Origin: Andrena cerasifolii
Lineage: Eukaryota > Arthropoda > Insecta > Hymenoptera > Andrenidae
Assembly: GCF_050908995.1 (NCBI RefSeq)
Contig: NC_135131.1
Span: forward strand, 10,062,001-10,126,000
DNA length: 64,000 nucleotides
Direction of reading: 5' to 3'
The position numbers were made by a program, and so were the translations under genes. Of the stretch, positions 1 to 13,200 are shown piece after piece. The notes below the pieces were generated by a model. That model searched no databases. It had not been told where the DNA came from and saw only the letters and a program-made list of their open reading frames with translations. Every line of letters starts with the position of its first letter. Position 1 is the stretch's first letter.

Positions 1-624
1 CAGCAACGAGTAGAAAATCGAAACTGTAGCTTCCTCTGTGTTATAACAGCCGAAATTAAAAACGCCCTTTTCATTTTTTCCCGAAAGAAATGTGTGCATG
101 GTTAATGAAGCAGTTTTTGCAATGTTTCGGACGTTTAATATTTCAGCCATGCTAGCAGGTAAACACGGCGCGTTCTATGACGTTAAAAAGCAGATTTTCT
201 TGTGTAATTCCAGGGAAAAGAACTCCGCAATAACTGGCTTTATACGATTACAAACGGATCAAACAGAAAAGCTTTTGGCCAGGGATCAACGGATAAACAA
301 AGTCCCTATAAAATATTATTTTAGCTTGGAAAACAGAGGCCTCGGTACGATACCAGTGCAGTCAGGAACAGCATATAACAAAGCAAGTGCTTAAATTATC
401 GCGGAAAATATGAGTAAAATATGGGAGAGAAGAGAGTTCGAATAAACTCCAGGTTTCGAATTTCGTCTATCCTCCGCTCGGTCGCGAAACTTTTTCAAAT
501 ATTCCGGCTACTATCACGCGCATTTCGACTGACAAGTGACTACGGAGTTTACGAAACACGTATTCGCCTGTCTTTTTTTTTATTTATTCGTGTGGTCCTG
601 CTTCAGCAGAAACGTGAATACCTA
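1..624. other. non-coding flank
   Basis: No gene or repeat recognised. Two short open frames (92-394 and 421-630) show no domain or conserved pattern. Confidence 0.5.
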
Positions 625-1297
625 CAGTAGCATCGGAAAGTAAGTTGATACTCTTTAAAATCGCATAAATTTTTTCAAATTGGTCCAAACAAAAGCTAGC
701 AGAATTAGTTTTCTAGGTGACGTGTTTCGTCGTTTTGAAAACAAATTGCAACTGGTCGGAATAACAAAGAAAATAGTGAAGTTCGATTTTTTTTCAATTT
801 TTTTCTGAGCCTGTAATAAAAATTCTAAAAACTCGTTTGTAGTTTGAAGTAAGTTATATACATGCTGAAAATTTCAGCTAAATCAGTTAACGTTGCTCTG
901 AGCTACACGCGTTTAAAAACCGCAGAATAAGGTCGAAAATCGCTGATTTCCGGAATTTCGCGATTTTCGACCTTATTCTGCGATCTATAAACGTGTGTAG
1001 CTCAGAGCAACGTTAACCGATTTAGATGAAATTTTCAGCATGTATATAACTTACTTCAAACTCTAAACGAGTTTTTAGAATTTTCATTACAGGCTCAGAA
1101 AAAAAAATTGAAAAACACGACCATCACTATTTTCATTGCTATTCCGACCAGTTGCATTTTTTTTTCAAAACGACGAAACATGTCACTCAGAAAACTAATT
1201 CCGCTAACTTCTAAAAAAAAACACACAAGTCGTTTGGACCAATTTTAAAATATTTATGCGATTTTAAAGAGTTCCATCCTACTTTCCGATGCGACTG
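625..1297. mobile_element. palindromic (foldback) MITE with TA flanks, Tc1/mariner-like
   Basis: The two halves are near-perfect inverted copies. The left end CAGTAGCATCGGAAAGTA matches the reverse complement of the right end CAGTCGCATCGGAAAGTA, and the similarity continues inward to a TTCCGGAA centre at 948-955. TA dinucleotides flank both ends (623-624 and 1298-1299), as expected of Tc1/mariner target duplication. The element has no transposase frame and is AT-rich against its surroundings. Small insertions or deletions make the right arm about 19 bp longer. Assignment to mariner rests on the TA flanks and CAGT ends only. Confidence 0.8.
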
Positions 1298-4200
1298 TAT
1301 CTATAAATCGTTGGAGGACCATCAAACGGGCGAAAAAAAGCGGAGGAATTAAAAACTGCCGGCTTTTCGAAGAAACGATTGGCGTGCACGCTTAGAGCAT
1401 CGGTGACATCGATCGTTCACGATTCAACATCACGGGAGCATCGGTTTTCGCGTAAAACTGTTTTCCAGATTTACATAGCGGAAAACGGCGGGCGTCGACG
1501 AGCAAATGGCAAACTTAACGAGATCTTGTGTTCCATATTTTCCGTACAAAAAAATCGAAGGGTTTTCTACTGACGCGAGAGAGCCGACAGTGAAATCTTA
1601 TGCGCAACGGTATCACATCTGCTAACGCGCCCAATAGCTCGTCGAACGACAATGAAAATTCAAGCGGTGGAACTTGGGCGAAGGGTAACTCCTAATTTGG
1701 CTGGCAAAATTTCGAGCGCGCCACGCTCCAGGGGTAGAAATTTCCCTAAATTATCGCTGGTGGCTGTCGCATCGATAACTCCATTTCCACGACTTTCCCA
1801 AACGGTTTCCAGGACGTTCGCGCGACGTTCTTCGGGCTACACGTGTAGACTCGAGTTTCCGTCGACTTAGCGCGGCCGTTTAAAGTTCGGGATAAGTCAC
1901 TTGCCAAAGAAACTTGCGGGAAATACGCGAAGAACGCTTCACGCGCTCTGACGAAACTCGGTTACGTTCTCTGGACGCTAGAAAAATGTTTGAGCTTGCT
2001 TGCACGCCGCGCGGAGTAAAAGTGAAATTACTGGAATGCGAGAAGAATGCTTCGGAAGAAGTTAAAAAAAAAAAAAAAATGGTAACACAGTGATTTACGT
2101 AAGTGTTCGCGAATTGTTTTTATTCGCATGGGAGAGGATACGCACAATTAACTACTATTACAGCGCGTGAACAGTTTTCGAAGATTTATTTTCAGAGAAT
2201 TGTTTTATCAATTATCCCACCGGTGGCAACACAATAAATGTGGAACTGCAGGGGATATTGGCTTTTACAAATGTACATACAATTTTAAGCAGGCAACAAG
2301 TGTGAGTTACTAAAAGAATATTAAAGCTGATGCGTTATGTGAAAATTTGTGGAATGCGATTTCCTGCATGGAAAAGTGTTTGGAAATGCTGATTTCCTTC
2401 ATCGAAGAATAATGAATACGGGAGAAATTATGCTCTTCCTAAAATTCAGCTGGATAAACCTTTAAATGTGACAAATTGCGAGATACGTTCGAAAGTTACT
2501 AGCTACGAACGCAGAATCAGCTAAGATCGAGCGTGCGAAGAAGCATTGCTGAAATTGCACCGAAGGTATTCGCTGCGAGGGGCCCGGAAAAGCGGTTTTC
2601 CGCTCCGTATAAATCGCGAAGAAATTCCAGGGTGAAAACATCGTGGGGGAAATCTCGAGGAACGAGAAGAATTAGCGAACAAAGCGGGTCTCGAAGACGA
2701 GAACAATGGAGCTGGGGAGGCCGCAAGGTTGTCGGAAATTCGAAGTCGCTGAGGATTAACAAGAAGATTAAAAACTGTATATGGCAACGAAGATGAATAG
2801 AAGAAATCGAAGGCTCCCGCAAAGTTGAGGGATTAAAATCGTCGGCAGTGGAGGCACGCCCGGCAAATTTGTATTACGGAGACGTGGCGAGCAAAAAGCA
2901 GCCGATAAAGAGAGCAAAACTGACTGGGAGGAAACGAACAGGAAGGAAGGCGTTCTTCAGGCTGGTTTCCGTCGGGAGAAACAAAATTGCGACTGTTTGT
3001 CTAAGCCAACCGACAGAAATTCCATCTTATCCCACGGCGTGCAGCGACAGCATGGTTTTCCATCCAGCTACCGCGGCCGCACGGGCGACTATTATTTATT
3101 TCATCCGCGAGATTCTCGCCGAGACTTCTCCACTCGTTGCATTTGCTCGGGCCGGGCGAATTGCAGCGCGCATTCGAAGCGTGCAGCCATTTCCGTCGCT
3201 AAACGTGCCCGCCGCGAGCTATTCGTCGTATTTCCGGTTCCCGACGCCATCGGTCCACGTCCCTTCACGTACGGTTTAATCTTCGAATTGTATCGAATCT
3301 CCCGGGGCTGCGCGATGCCGCGAAGATGCATCGCCCTCCGCGCGAGACAAATTTTTTCACGCCGAAAGTGAGACAACGTTCTTTGTCGTTTCAACGTTCT
3401 CGAAGAGTAATTCGGTGGGAAATACGGCCGAGGGTCTTGCGATTGTGCTGCTGTACTCGTAGATTAATACTTTGGAACCTTGGACACGAGCTATTCAAAG
3501 GTGCGCAGGCCTGGGGTCGCAAATCGCTTTATAATGCAGTCCTCCCTTCTGCCTATGGTTGCTGTGAAAAATTGCATTCTGCACGAGCGATCTGCATTAC
3601 ACACGAATCTCGGAAGAATCTGTTACACGTCCTACCTCGACGCGTTATATGCTCCTTCCTCTGGAGGAAAGGAGGAAATAGTAACTTCAGATTTCCATTT
3701 CAAACCGTCCTCCCCATCGCTCGTCGCGATCAGTATTCTCGAATTCTATGCGATGTATCCTGACATGCGTTTCGCGGGGATACGTTTCATCCCCCCCGTC
3801 CGCGAGGGGAGCATCCTATCGGGTAACGTATCCTGCGCGATCTTGACGCAAACAACGCGCGCCGTACCAGGGATTATGGCGCCGTTTACGTTTCTACAAA
3901 GCGTGCAGCGATGTTCCCCTCCGCGGGTTCAGCTGCTTCGTAACTCACCTGCTCGGAGAACGAGCAGAACGGGAAGAAAAGAAAATTCGTGGATCGGTAG
4001 GGCAGCGAAGTAACCATTCCTCGGGATAGAGTGTTTCCTCTGGGTTCGTGTTTAGGGAGCCCGATTCGAAGGGTTGTTCGTCTTCTTTCTCGTCGAGTTC
4101 GTTCGCGCAACCCTTCTAGCAAAAAAGAGGCTCCCAGTCTCTTCATCACTGTCCGCATAGTTCCGACGCGGGAGCCTCGATAGTTTGCGATGCGTGCGGC

Positions 4201-7200
4201 TCCCGGGAACTTTCGCAGAGCGAGGGAAAGCGAGAGGGAGAGAGGGAGAGAACACACAAGCCCGCAGGAATTTCACATCCTAGAAAGCCGCAGCAAGTTT
4301 CGCGGTCGGTCCGCGTATCCTTGAATCGCTCCATTCGTTGGCCCACTTCGCCCTTTCTCGCTGGATCCACGCCGCCCCTGTTTCGTTGCAAAAATTCCCC
4401 GCTCCTCCGAGGTTAATTTTCTCGCTGTTAAAGGAACGAAAGCAATAATGCCGATGGTTCTCTATAATCGCGGAGCTACGCAATTTCCTGCACAATTCGC
4501 CTCGGGGGAAACTATTCAGTTAGCAAAGATGATTGCGTCACAGTGGCGGGCGATGAGGGAATCGAAGGATTCGCAATTTTCCAGGCGCCGCGGAATACTT
4601 GTCGAATATTTCCGCCGCCCGGCCGAACTGTTGCAATTACGTGGGACGAAGGGCGAAAGAAGGTTCGCTCGTCTGTGACTTAAATTTCCTTTGCCGTCGC
4701 TGAAATTCTTATAGATCCTTTCTTTATCGAGGTTTCCAATACGGGACTGTTCTGGATGCCTCATCCATGGAACGACTTCATTATTCACCCGCATTCTTCA
4801 CCGGAGGGACTATCCACAGAGACCCGGCGAGAGAAGGACGACCATCCGGGTCGTGGGGCGTGCATTAAATGAATCGTTTAGACCATTGTTCCTCCTTCGT
4901 CCACATTTCTTCCGCGCAGGTCGCGTTGGGTTAAAAAATGCGTCTCTTTGAATAATTTGCTGCTCGTCTTGTCTTCGCAGATAGCTTTGTTATTAGCACA
5001 AAGGACAGTTCCTTATACTGACTTCAATTTCCCCCTAAATATGCGCGATAAATGAATATGATGTCGTCACTGAAAGCTAAGCAGTCGCATTTTTCAGCAT
5101 CCTTCGAAACAGTAATAAATAAGGAAGAAACGAATGGGATGGTCATTAACTTCGACAAGAGCAGAGCTGGAATTCAATGAAGTTCATGAATTCCTGGAAT
5201 TTGTATCGCGAGCCACGACACTCAAAAGAGTCCCCATATTAGACAGTTGAATCGCGAGTAACAGCGGAAAGGAGGTAACCGTGCAAATTGATCTGTTTAC
5301 GCGGGAAATGCGGAGATAACGAAGACCACGCTACAGGCGGGACTCTGTAAACTCAGAAGGGACGAATTACCCCGAGCCAGTGATTAGAGAAACGCGATTT
5401 TCCATGGCGACGTCCGGCCTTCCCTGTTAAACGGTCCCAAGGAGATTTAATCGAATTACAAGGAATACTCGTCGCTGTAAACTAAGGCTGGCGATCCTCC
5501 GGCGTCGATCAATGGCGATTACCCTTCCTCCGCCTGTGCGACCGGAAGGAAGACACCCGTGGCTTCGATTAGAGCGGCGTAAGCTCGATCGACAGAATAG
5601 GCTTCGTCGGGATGCGATGATTTATAAATGACGGGAGAACTGCCGGCTGGCACGATTGTTACTTTATAATTGGCCGGTGAAAGGAATCACGTAGACTGGT
5701 AAGCCATGGGAATTCGATGGTTACAGCTGTAAGGGATGAGTCTAGAGCATGAAACTCGGCTTGGACTCGTTTACTGTCTGCAATCACGAAGGATATCGGG
5801 GCATCGAGGGACCCCGATACACGGCGCGTTCCGTCTGAATCTTTCGGGTTCGACCTTCTAGAAATTCGTGTCGCGGAGTTATTAATTTCGAGGCACTTGA
5901 GATCGTGGAGAAGAAATCTTGCCGCTGGTGAAATATTGCACGTAGTATTCGCTTGACAATCACGGAGACCCTTCGGCTCCAAGTGTATTCCAGTCAGGGG
6001 CAATATCAGCGCGGGTACAGGGAAAAGAAAGGGACGAACGACTGCGCACAGATGTCCGAGATTCTTGGGAAGGCACTAAAACGAGGAATGGTTTCTCAGA
6101 ACGATGCAACCTACTCGTAGCCGACTCGCAGAGAGGAGTTTCGAAATCATCGAGAAGCGCGCGATATTCCTTCAAGTCCTCAGCTGTTCCTGGATCGAAG
6201 GGGCGCGCTCGGAAAAAAGCTGCGAGTTACATTCACGGGGACGATCAACGAAATGCACTTCCGATAATGCGCGCGCTTGCTGCAAATGTATGCGACGAGT
6301 TCCGAAAGTTTCGCCCGCCGGGCGCGTTCGCCGGAAAGTTGAGACTGTCTCTTTGAAGAGATTTCAAATTTTCAGTTCTTCCGCTGCTCGGGAGCAACGG
6401 GCGAAGCAGCGGCGGCGAATTGAAAAAAGATTCCCTTTCAGAGAAACACGAGGGCGACTTGGGCAAGTAGCTCTCGAAGCGTTCTCTTCCCGTAGGAAAG
6501 AATTGAAAGCTTCGCAGCCTGAACGATTCGCTTTTTCACGCCGTCCAAAGTTTCGCAAGTTTATTTGCAACGATCAAAGGTGGCTGTTTTACCAAAGGAC
6601 CGTCGTTTCGATGAAATTTAATTGTAAGAAAGAAAAAATTCTGCCACCAGGATTGAAGGGACTCTGGTGTGTTCGTGATGGAAGGAGACGTAAGAAGAAG
6701 GCGTAGAATTTTGCGAGCGATTCGCCGGCGCGTTGAGAACGTTATACGGGGGGAACGAGGAGAATAATAAACGAGGCAGAAAACGGGGTCGCGACCGAGC
6801 CACGAGACGTTCGGGAAGGGAAAAAAAGCGAAGGGTCGGCGCGCTCTCGATAAACCGCGTTCCACCGAAAATTTTCGAATCTTAATTGCGGGGAAATGGT
6901 GTGTAATGACGTGAAATATTGCCCAGAAAAAGATGCTGACTCTTATTACGGTAGACCGAGGAGGGAGCCTTTTAATCCGTCGACTTCTTTCTCCTCCCAC
7001 GCCTCCACACCTGCCAGGAAAACGCTGACCCGCCATTTCCACTGCCAATCTGTTACAGACGCGCCGATCCCAAGAAAGGAAACACCGACGGGGCGAGGGG
7101 CGAGTATTTTCGCGCCCTTTCTCCATCTCCTTCCCCGTTTTACCCCCGAAATCTCGGCGAGCTCCAGGCCGTTTCCCACACGAGTCGCACCCCTCGCCCT

Positions 7201-10200
7201 CTTCGATTCTGACTCTCAGATTTTATCTACCGGTTTTCGTTTACTTCCGCCGCGTTCGTCTGTCTCTGACGAAAATTTACGCGACACAGGTGGTCCGTTG
7301 AGAGTCGAAATACAGTGGAACTTTTGTTATTCGAACTATAAAGGAAGATATGCTTGTTGGGACGCGGAAGCATCGTCTGCGACGTTTAGAACAGCTAAAT
7401 TTGTATCAATCAGTGACGACTCATTGTCGATCGCGCAAAGATTGGATGAACTCCACCAATCCGCCGCGCGGTTTAAGAAAAAAACAGAAGAAGGACCAAG
7501 GGGGTGAAGCAACATGGCCGGAGCAATCTCTTCGGCCTCGAGTGTCTTCGCGACATTCGCGTCTCCCTGCAGGCGAATCCTTGTGCACCGATGTGCTCGG
7601 ACAGTAATCCAAACGCATCGTCGAGGCGCGTTGCGCGCGGCAGGGCCGTAACGCGTCGACATGGCCTCGAATGGGCGCAGGCGTCGAGCCCAGGAAGTTT
7701 CGCCAGTCGTCGGCCGAGCTTGAAGCGCGCGGCTTCGCGTCCCCTTCGACACGCGCCGCGATCCTCTCCGCCTACGCGCCAAAACGCCAACACACCTGTG
7801 TGTCGCGGGTGGAAGAACGCATAGTGAGGCCGTGGAAGTAATAAAAAGTGAAAACAATAGCGCGACAGAGTGCTCGGACGATTGCTCTCGATCACCGGCG
7901 CGCTAAGAGCTTTGGCTCGTCAGGACGAACTTTTTGGCTTTGAACGACAACGTAACGAGTGACGGAAGTAACATTTGGCGGTTCGTACCGCCACGCATCT
8001 GGTGCGACAAGAGATCCCCTTGAGGATTACTAGTCGACTTGCGTGCTCCTCGAGCAACTCACTATACTTCTTCCACTCGACGTACCTGGACCAACTCGCG
8101 TGATTCCCGAATTCAGTCGACACACTGATTCTTTCGAGGCGTGTGTTAATTTGTTAGGAGTAACATGTTCCTGCTGTAGAATGGAGGCAGTTACAGTTGG
8201 TGAGCTACGTGAGTGTACGTTGAATGTTAAATGAACAAAGTAAGGGATGAAAATCTTTCCCAAGTTGTCGAAATGAGGATCCAAGAGTTTGAGAGATTGA
8301 AACGTAGCAGCGCGTTAGCAGCTTTCGTTCGTTCATATCGTCCGTGATTGTAGCGACTGGAAGGCACAAGTAGTAACTTACGCGCGAGTAGAAATATCGA
8401 GCAATAGTCAGACACATTAGCTAAAGCGCGCTATTGAGCTTCGGGACGCGATCAATTTTCCTTCTTTTTCAAGAAACATACTCCTTCCTTGCTTCTATTC
8501 AGATCTATGAATCATTCTCCAAAGCGACAGAAATATCATCTTCTTCCATATATTTTTTCCGAGAATTGTGTATAGGACGTAGCTATTCGTGCCATCGGAA
8601 CGTTTCCTCGTTCATGCATGCCATTTCATGCACACACGCACACATTCGAACATAGATTTTTATGCCCATTCCCAAGTCGACTGGGAACAGTGCCCGTAGT
8701 AAGGAGGAATTTCATTTCCAATGCAATTTTATTGCTTTCACGATCCATTTGCCCCTTCCGATCCATCGACCAGTCATCGCGTTAGAGAATGTATGCGTCC
8801 AAGTGCACAGCGAAATGATAACATTCACCGTGCTCACTTCTCCCCCGTTTCACCTCGCGATTTTCATTCCCCTCGCTAGGAAACAATAATACTCAAAGAA
8901 ATCTCAATTTGCAACCTGCATGTGTCGCCCGCTTTCGTTGCTGGCACTTTCAAGTACCGTCTCCAGAAACACGCGTCCCACCAGCGTTGCGTTGGACAAG
9001 TTTATCCTCGTAATTACGCACTAATTGCCTCAGCTCCGGAGCGGCGCACGGCCGAGCCCGCACAGCAGCTCAAGAGAAATTCATCTGACCGTAATTATCT
9101 CGGAATTGTCGTGCAACTTACGAATATGTTTCCACGCGAAGTTTGCAACGAGCGCCGCGCGGCGAAATATCCTCGTCCGTCTTCTTCGCGTACCTGAAAC
9201 CCCGCCGAGCAATTTTCAATCGAGCCAAGCGAACATCCAGCGAGCCCCGCAATTCCCCGCCTCGCTTCTAGATGCTTTTAATTAATACGTTCGATATTAT
9301 AGCAACACTGGCTCAACGTTAAAACTCGATTTCTCAATCGTTATTGGAGCTCGACAGGAAGCTCGCGTTTCAGGGAGTAAATAAGACAGTGGACGAGTAG
9401 CGTTTCTAAGGTGGGACAAGCTGTGACACGTGAAAAGACGCGCAGAATGGAATGACGCGAGGAGCAATGTCCGCACGAAGCACGAGTCACGATTTCGTCG
9501 AGCGATAAAGGGTAAGAGATTCCGCTATGGTCGGGGCAAAATCAAGTAGCCGCTGATGGGACACCTCCATTACTCCTTCTTACTGTAACTCAGACTCCAT
9601 CCCCCAAGCAGACTTGTAAACTAAGACACTCCGAACATAAAAGCTGTATTTAATGTGATCCAAAGTTGGAGAAGTAGTCTTAATGGTTCACTTGATTTTC
9701 CACCGACTTATCGTTAGTCATAGACCAGAATTCATTTGCTTCCTCCACCTCGACGTCGCGCTAACTCGGTGTCATAACTCCTAAACTAGTACGTGCTATA
9801 ATAAATCCTACGTTCTCCTGTTCGAACGAAGATCGCGCGTTTACTAGAGCTGAAAAATCGAGTGTCCAATGAGCTGCCTATTAATTAGCTTTGAAGCGGC
9901 CTTTCCCAGGCATTCTAGCTACCCAATCGCCTGCGATTAGACCGGCATTCGCCTCGTTCAGGCGTTACGAGGCTGCAATTACACGGGGAGCAAAGTTTGC
10001 GCCACAAATTACAACGGCGCGGAGACACACGAGACAACTCTGATACTATAACCGCGTTCTAGGCATAATAAATGAATGCGCCTGTTCCGGCTGCGCTGCA
10101 AAGACTATCCAAATACCTAATAGACCGAAGTTGCCGGGTTAATTATTTCCAATCTACCGCGTTAAATAAGCAGCCGCGCTCCAGGGAGAGTGAATTAGAA

Positions 10201-13200
10201 CGTTTGTACACGGCATCCGCAAACTGCACCAAACACCGTAATGGTAGGCCAATTATTTCTAGCATGCCGCGCTGAGAGCGAACGATCCCGCTTGCTTTGC
10301 AACTGGCAACTGCCGATTTGGCTGGCGCAAACTCCGGTAACTCAAACGTTAAGACGAACCGCTCAGTATCCCGCCGAACGATTTTTCGCAACCAGAGTCA
10401 AGTTTAACACGAAGAAGTTGCCGGAGTTTGCCGTAGCTCGCGTCCCATTCGGCTCGAGCTTGCACAGGGACCGCGAAATGCATTATATCCAGACGCGGGA
10501 GCGTGGCACAATTTAATAATGTTGGCCGGATGTCCCCTACGTGACCGGATTTCTATTCCATAAGTTTCGTCCGAGGGGGTAGCAAACTTTCATCGTGCGA
10601 GCCCCGCGACCAGCCGCCACGACTCGCCGTTTCATTAATCTAAGGGTAGCCGGAAGTAATACCGAACTGCGGCGAGTCCCGAGGACGCGTTCAAGATTTC
10701 ACGGGACGGCAACTTCTTAACGGAACCTTTGTATTGGGACAACGCGAAAAATCGCGCCACCCCTTAACCCTCTCGCTGCAATTTGTCTTTGAGATTCTGC
10801 TTAGTACACTCGACACGCGACAACTGAGAATTTCAGCGAGGCACGAGGTACTTTTCGCGCACGACTGTCCAAGAATCCGAAATTTCATTTAACGCTTGGA
10901 AATCTTAAACCTTGGGAAAGTTTTACCGCGCAACGGACGATCCTCGCGACTCGACGCCGTGCTTTTCCAGCAGACGAGAAGAATTCGAGAACAACGGCGG
11001 CAGCGTGAATTTTCGGTTATTTACCGCCCGACAGAGTTATTCTCTCGTGGAATCGAGCGTCTTGGAGGCAGCAACGCAAGCAAGCAGCGGTCTCGAAGTC
11101 CGCGTTCAGCCGCGGGGCTTTGTTTGCTCCCGGTCGGAAAAAGAGGGCGATCCTCCTCTAATCGCTCGACGCGAAACGTTCGCTGGCTTCATCCCGGCGC
11201 TGGATCGCGGCGGAAAAACAGGGGCTCTAGCCAGGCACGGAAAACAAAACCCAGCTGCAATCCACGAGGTCCGGAGGATCTTTGTCAACGTTGCTTTTTA
11301 TCGGAGACGGTTAGTTACGGGTATCGTTCGAATCACGAGCAAGATTCCGATAGGATCGGCCAGTCGATGGTAACGGCGGTGTTAACGATCCACTGGCGAA
11401 AATGTCATCGAGATTTTCAATACCGCGTGCTCACTTTCATTCTGCTGGGAATTACTCAAATGGAATTCGTTGCGGGAATGTTTCAATGGGGTGAAATAAT
11501 TTAGATTTCCATCGTTACTCTATTTCAAGCCCTTTGTGCAACGATTCGATTAGGTGGAAGCTCTATTATTCCAACAAATGGAGAGGTAGAATTGCTGGGA
11601 CGCGAGCATCCTTGGATAATAGAATGCTCACTTTTCTTTGACATTAATCACCGTGCGGCATCGATTACGCTCGAATAGGTTGCTACTGGCGCGATGCATC
11701 GCGAGATAAATGGTTCTCCATTAAGCGAAGGGGAATCGCGAATACGGCGCGGCTAACAACACATGATCGATCTTCGAAGAATGGGATATCGGTCCAGATA
11801 GCAGCCATCCGAAATAGGTACGCTCCGCGCGATTATTTTATCGCGTAATCCGTCGATTTCCTCGACGGGTTGGATTCCTTTTAATCATCCCCCTCGTCCG
11901 CCGCCACCGTTCGCGATCGATAGGCGGAATAAGTCAGTGACTGGGATTCAAAGAGGCACCGAGTGCCTGAGAGGAACGGAATTCACTCGAGCCGTAGTCG
12001 ACGGCGGTATTCTCTTCAATTTAAGTATATTGAAAACCAGAAATACGGGACAGAGCGATGGCGTACAAAAACTAGCGAGAACTTTATTAAGCATCTCCGT
12101 ACTACGAGGTTCGCTCGCAATTTAATAAACAGCCCGAGGCGCCTACCACCACGGCTTAATTAATAATCCGTGAAACCCCAAGCAACACGACGCTCGTCGA
12201 GGGTTGGTTAACGAATGTCGTGCATTTTCCATCCACCAAGGGGCCAGCTCATGGTTGTTCACAAAGGGGACGAGAGCGGTCTAAAACTCGTGAACATAAG
12301 AGTAGGATCCTCCGCCACGAAAGGACGAAAATAAGGCGCGACGGTTTTCCTCTACCTCGACGACGTTGCGCTTTCCCCCCCTGGATCGGCCAGCGAGGAC
12401 GCGAAAGAACGAAGAAAGAGCGTCCAGGAACAGCCACGAAGGAAGTGGATATTTCGACCGTGGAAAATTTGAATAAAAACCAGCGAGGGGTGCAGGGTGT
12501 AGCTTCCTCTTTCTATTTCGCGCCAACCAGCCCCGCCCGCCTCCGTCTTCCTGTCGTCCTTCCAACCCTTCGCGCTCGAGAAGTAATGCAAGTTCCGCGC
12601 TGGAAACTCGTAAAAAGCGGTGGCCAGCTCGAGAGCCACCCTCGCCCCCCTGCGCCACCCTCGACATCCCAACATCTGCGGTCCAAATGGCCGGTCCCAC
12701 TTCTCACCCTCCCGGCTTGGAATTCAACTATTCAGCCAGCCAGACTTCCGCCTTTCCCTTGTCCATTCCGCGTCACGAGCACGACAGTGTTTTGCCAGTT
12801 CCGACAGACATCCTCCGTGGATCGAGTCCGATTCCTCCGATGGATTATCACGAAAAACTGATGGAACGTTCGCCGTTTCGCGTGGAGCAACGTATCCAGG
12901 CACCTCTGCCCCAGCTGCGTCTGTACTCGTTCGTTAACTTGCTCGATTGGAACACCTCGAATACCTCTGTGTCTCTGTCGCAGCCTCGACAAATATAAAG
13001 TAATTTCGAGGATGTTCGGCAGTGTCGTTACCGTCGATTTAACGCTCCGTTTCTCGGGTCAAGCACGCGATAACGAGCTTCCCGATCGCAGCGCAGTGCA
13101 TTCGTGAGCTGGGAAATAGGATTGCAGCCATTACGTTCGTAAGATTCCACGGCAGGTGCGAGAGGAGGAAAGAATTTCCCCTGTATTTTCCATTTGCGCG

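Noticed and set aside
435..452. tRNA T-arm-like string (GAGTTCGAATAAACTC)
   Set aside because: No matching acceptor, D or anticodon arms within tRNA distance.
6896..7507. ATG-initiated open frame of 203 codons
   Set aside because: Low-complexity composition, no family resemblance, overlapping open frames on both strands. CpG-rich DNA with few stops explains it.
12220..12861. Open frame of 213 codons
   Set aside because: Pro/Arg/Ser-rich translation without motifs, and overlapping long frames on the opposite strand. No exon-like features.
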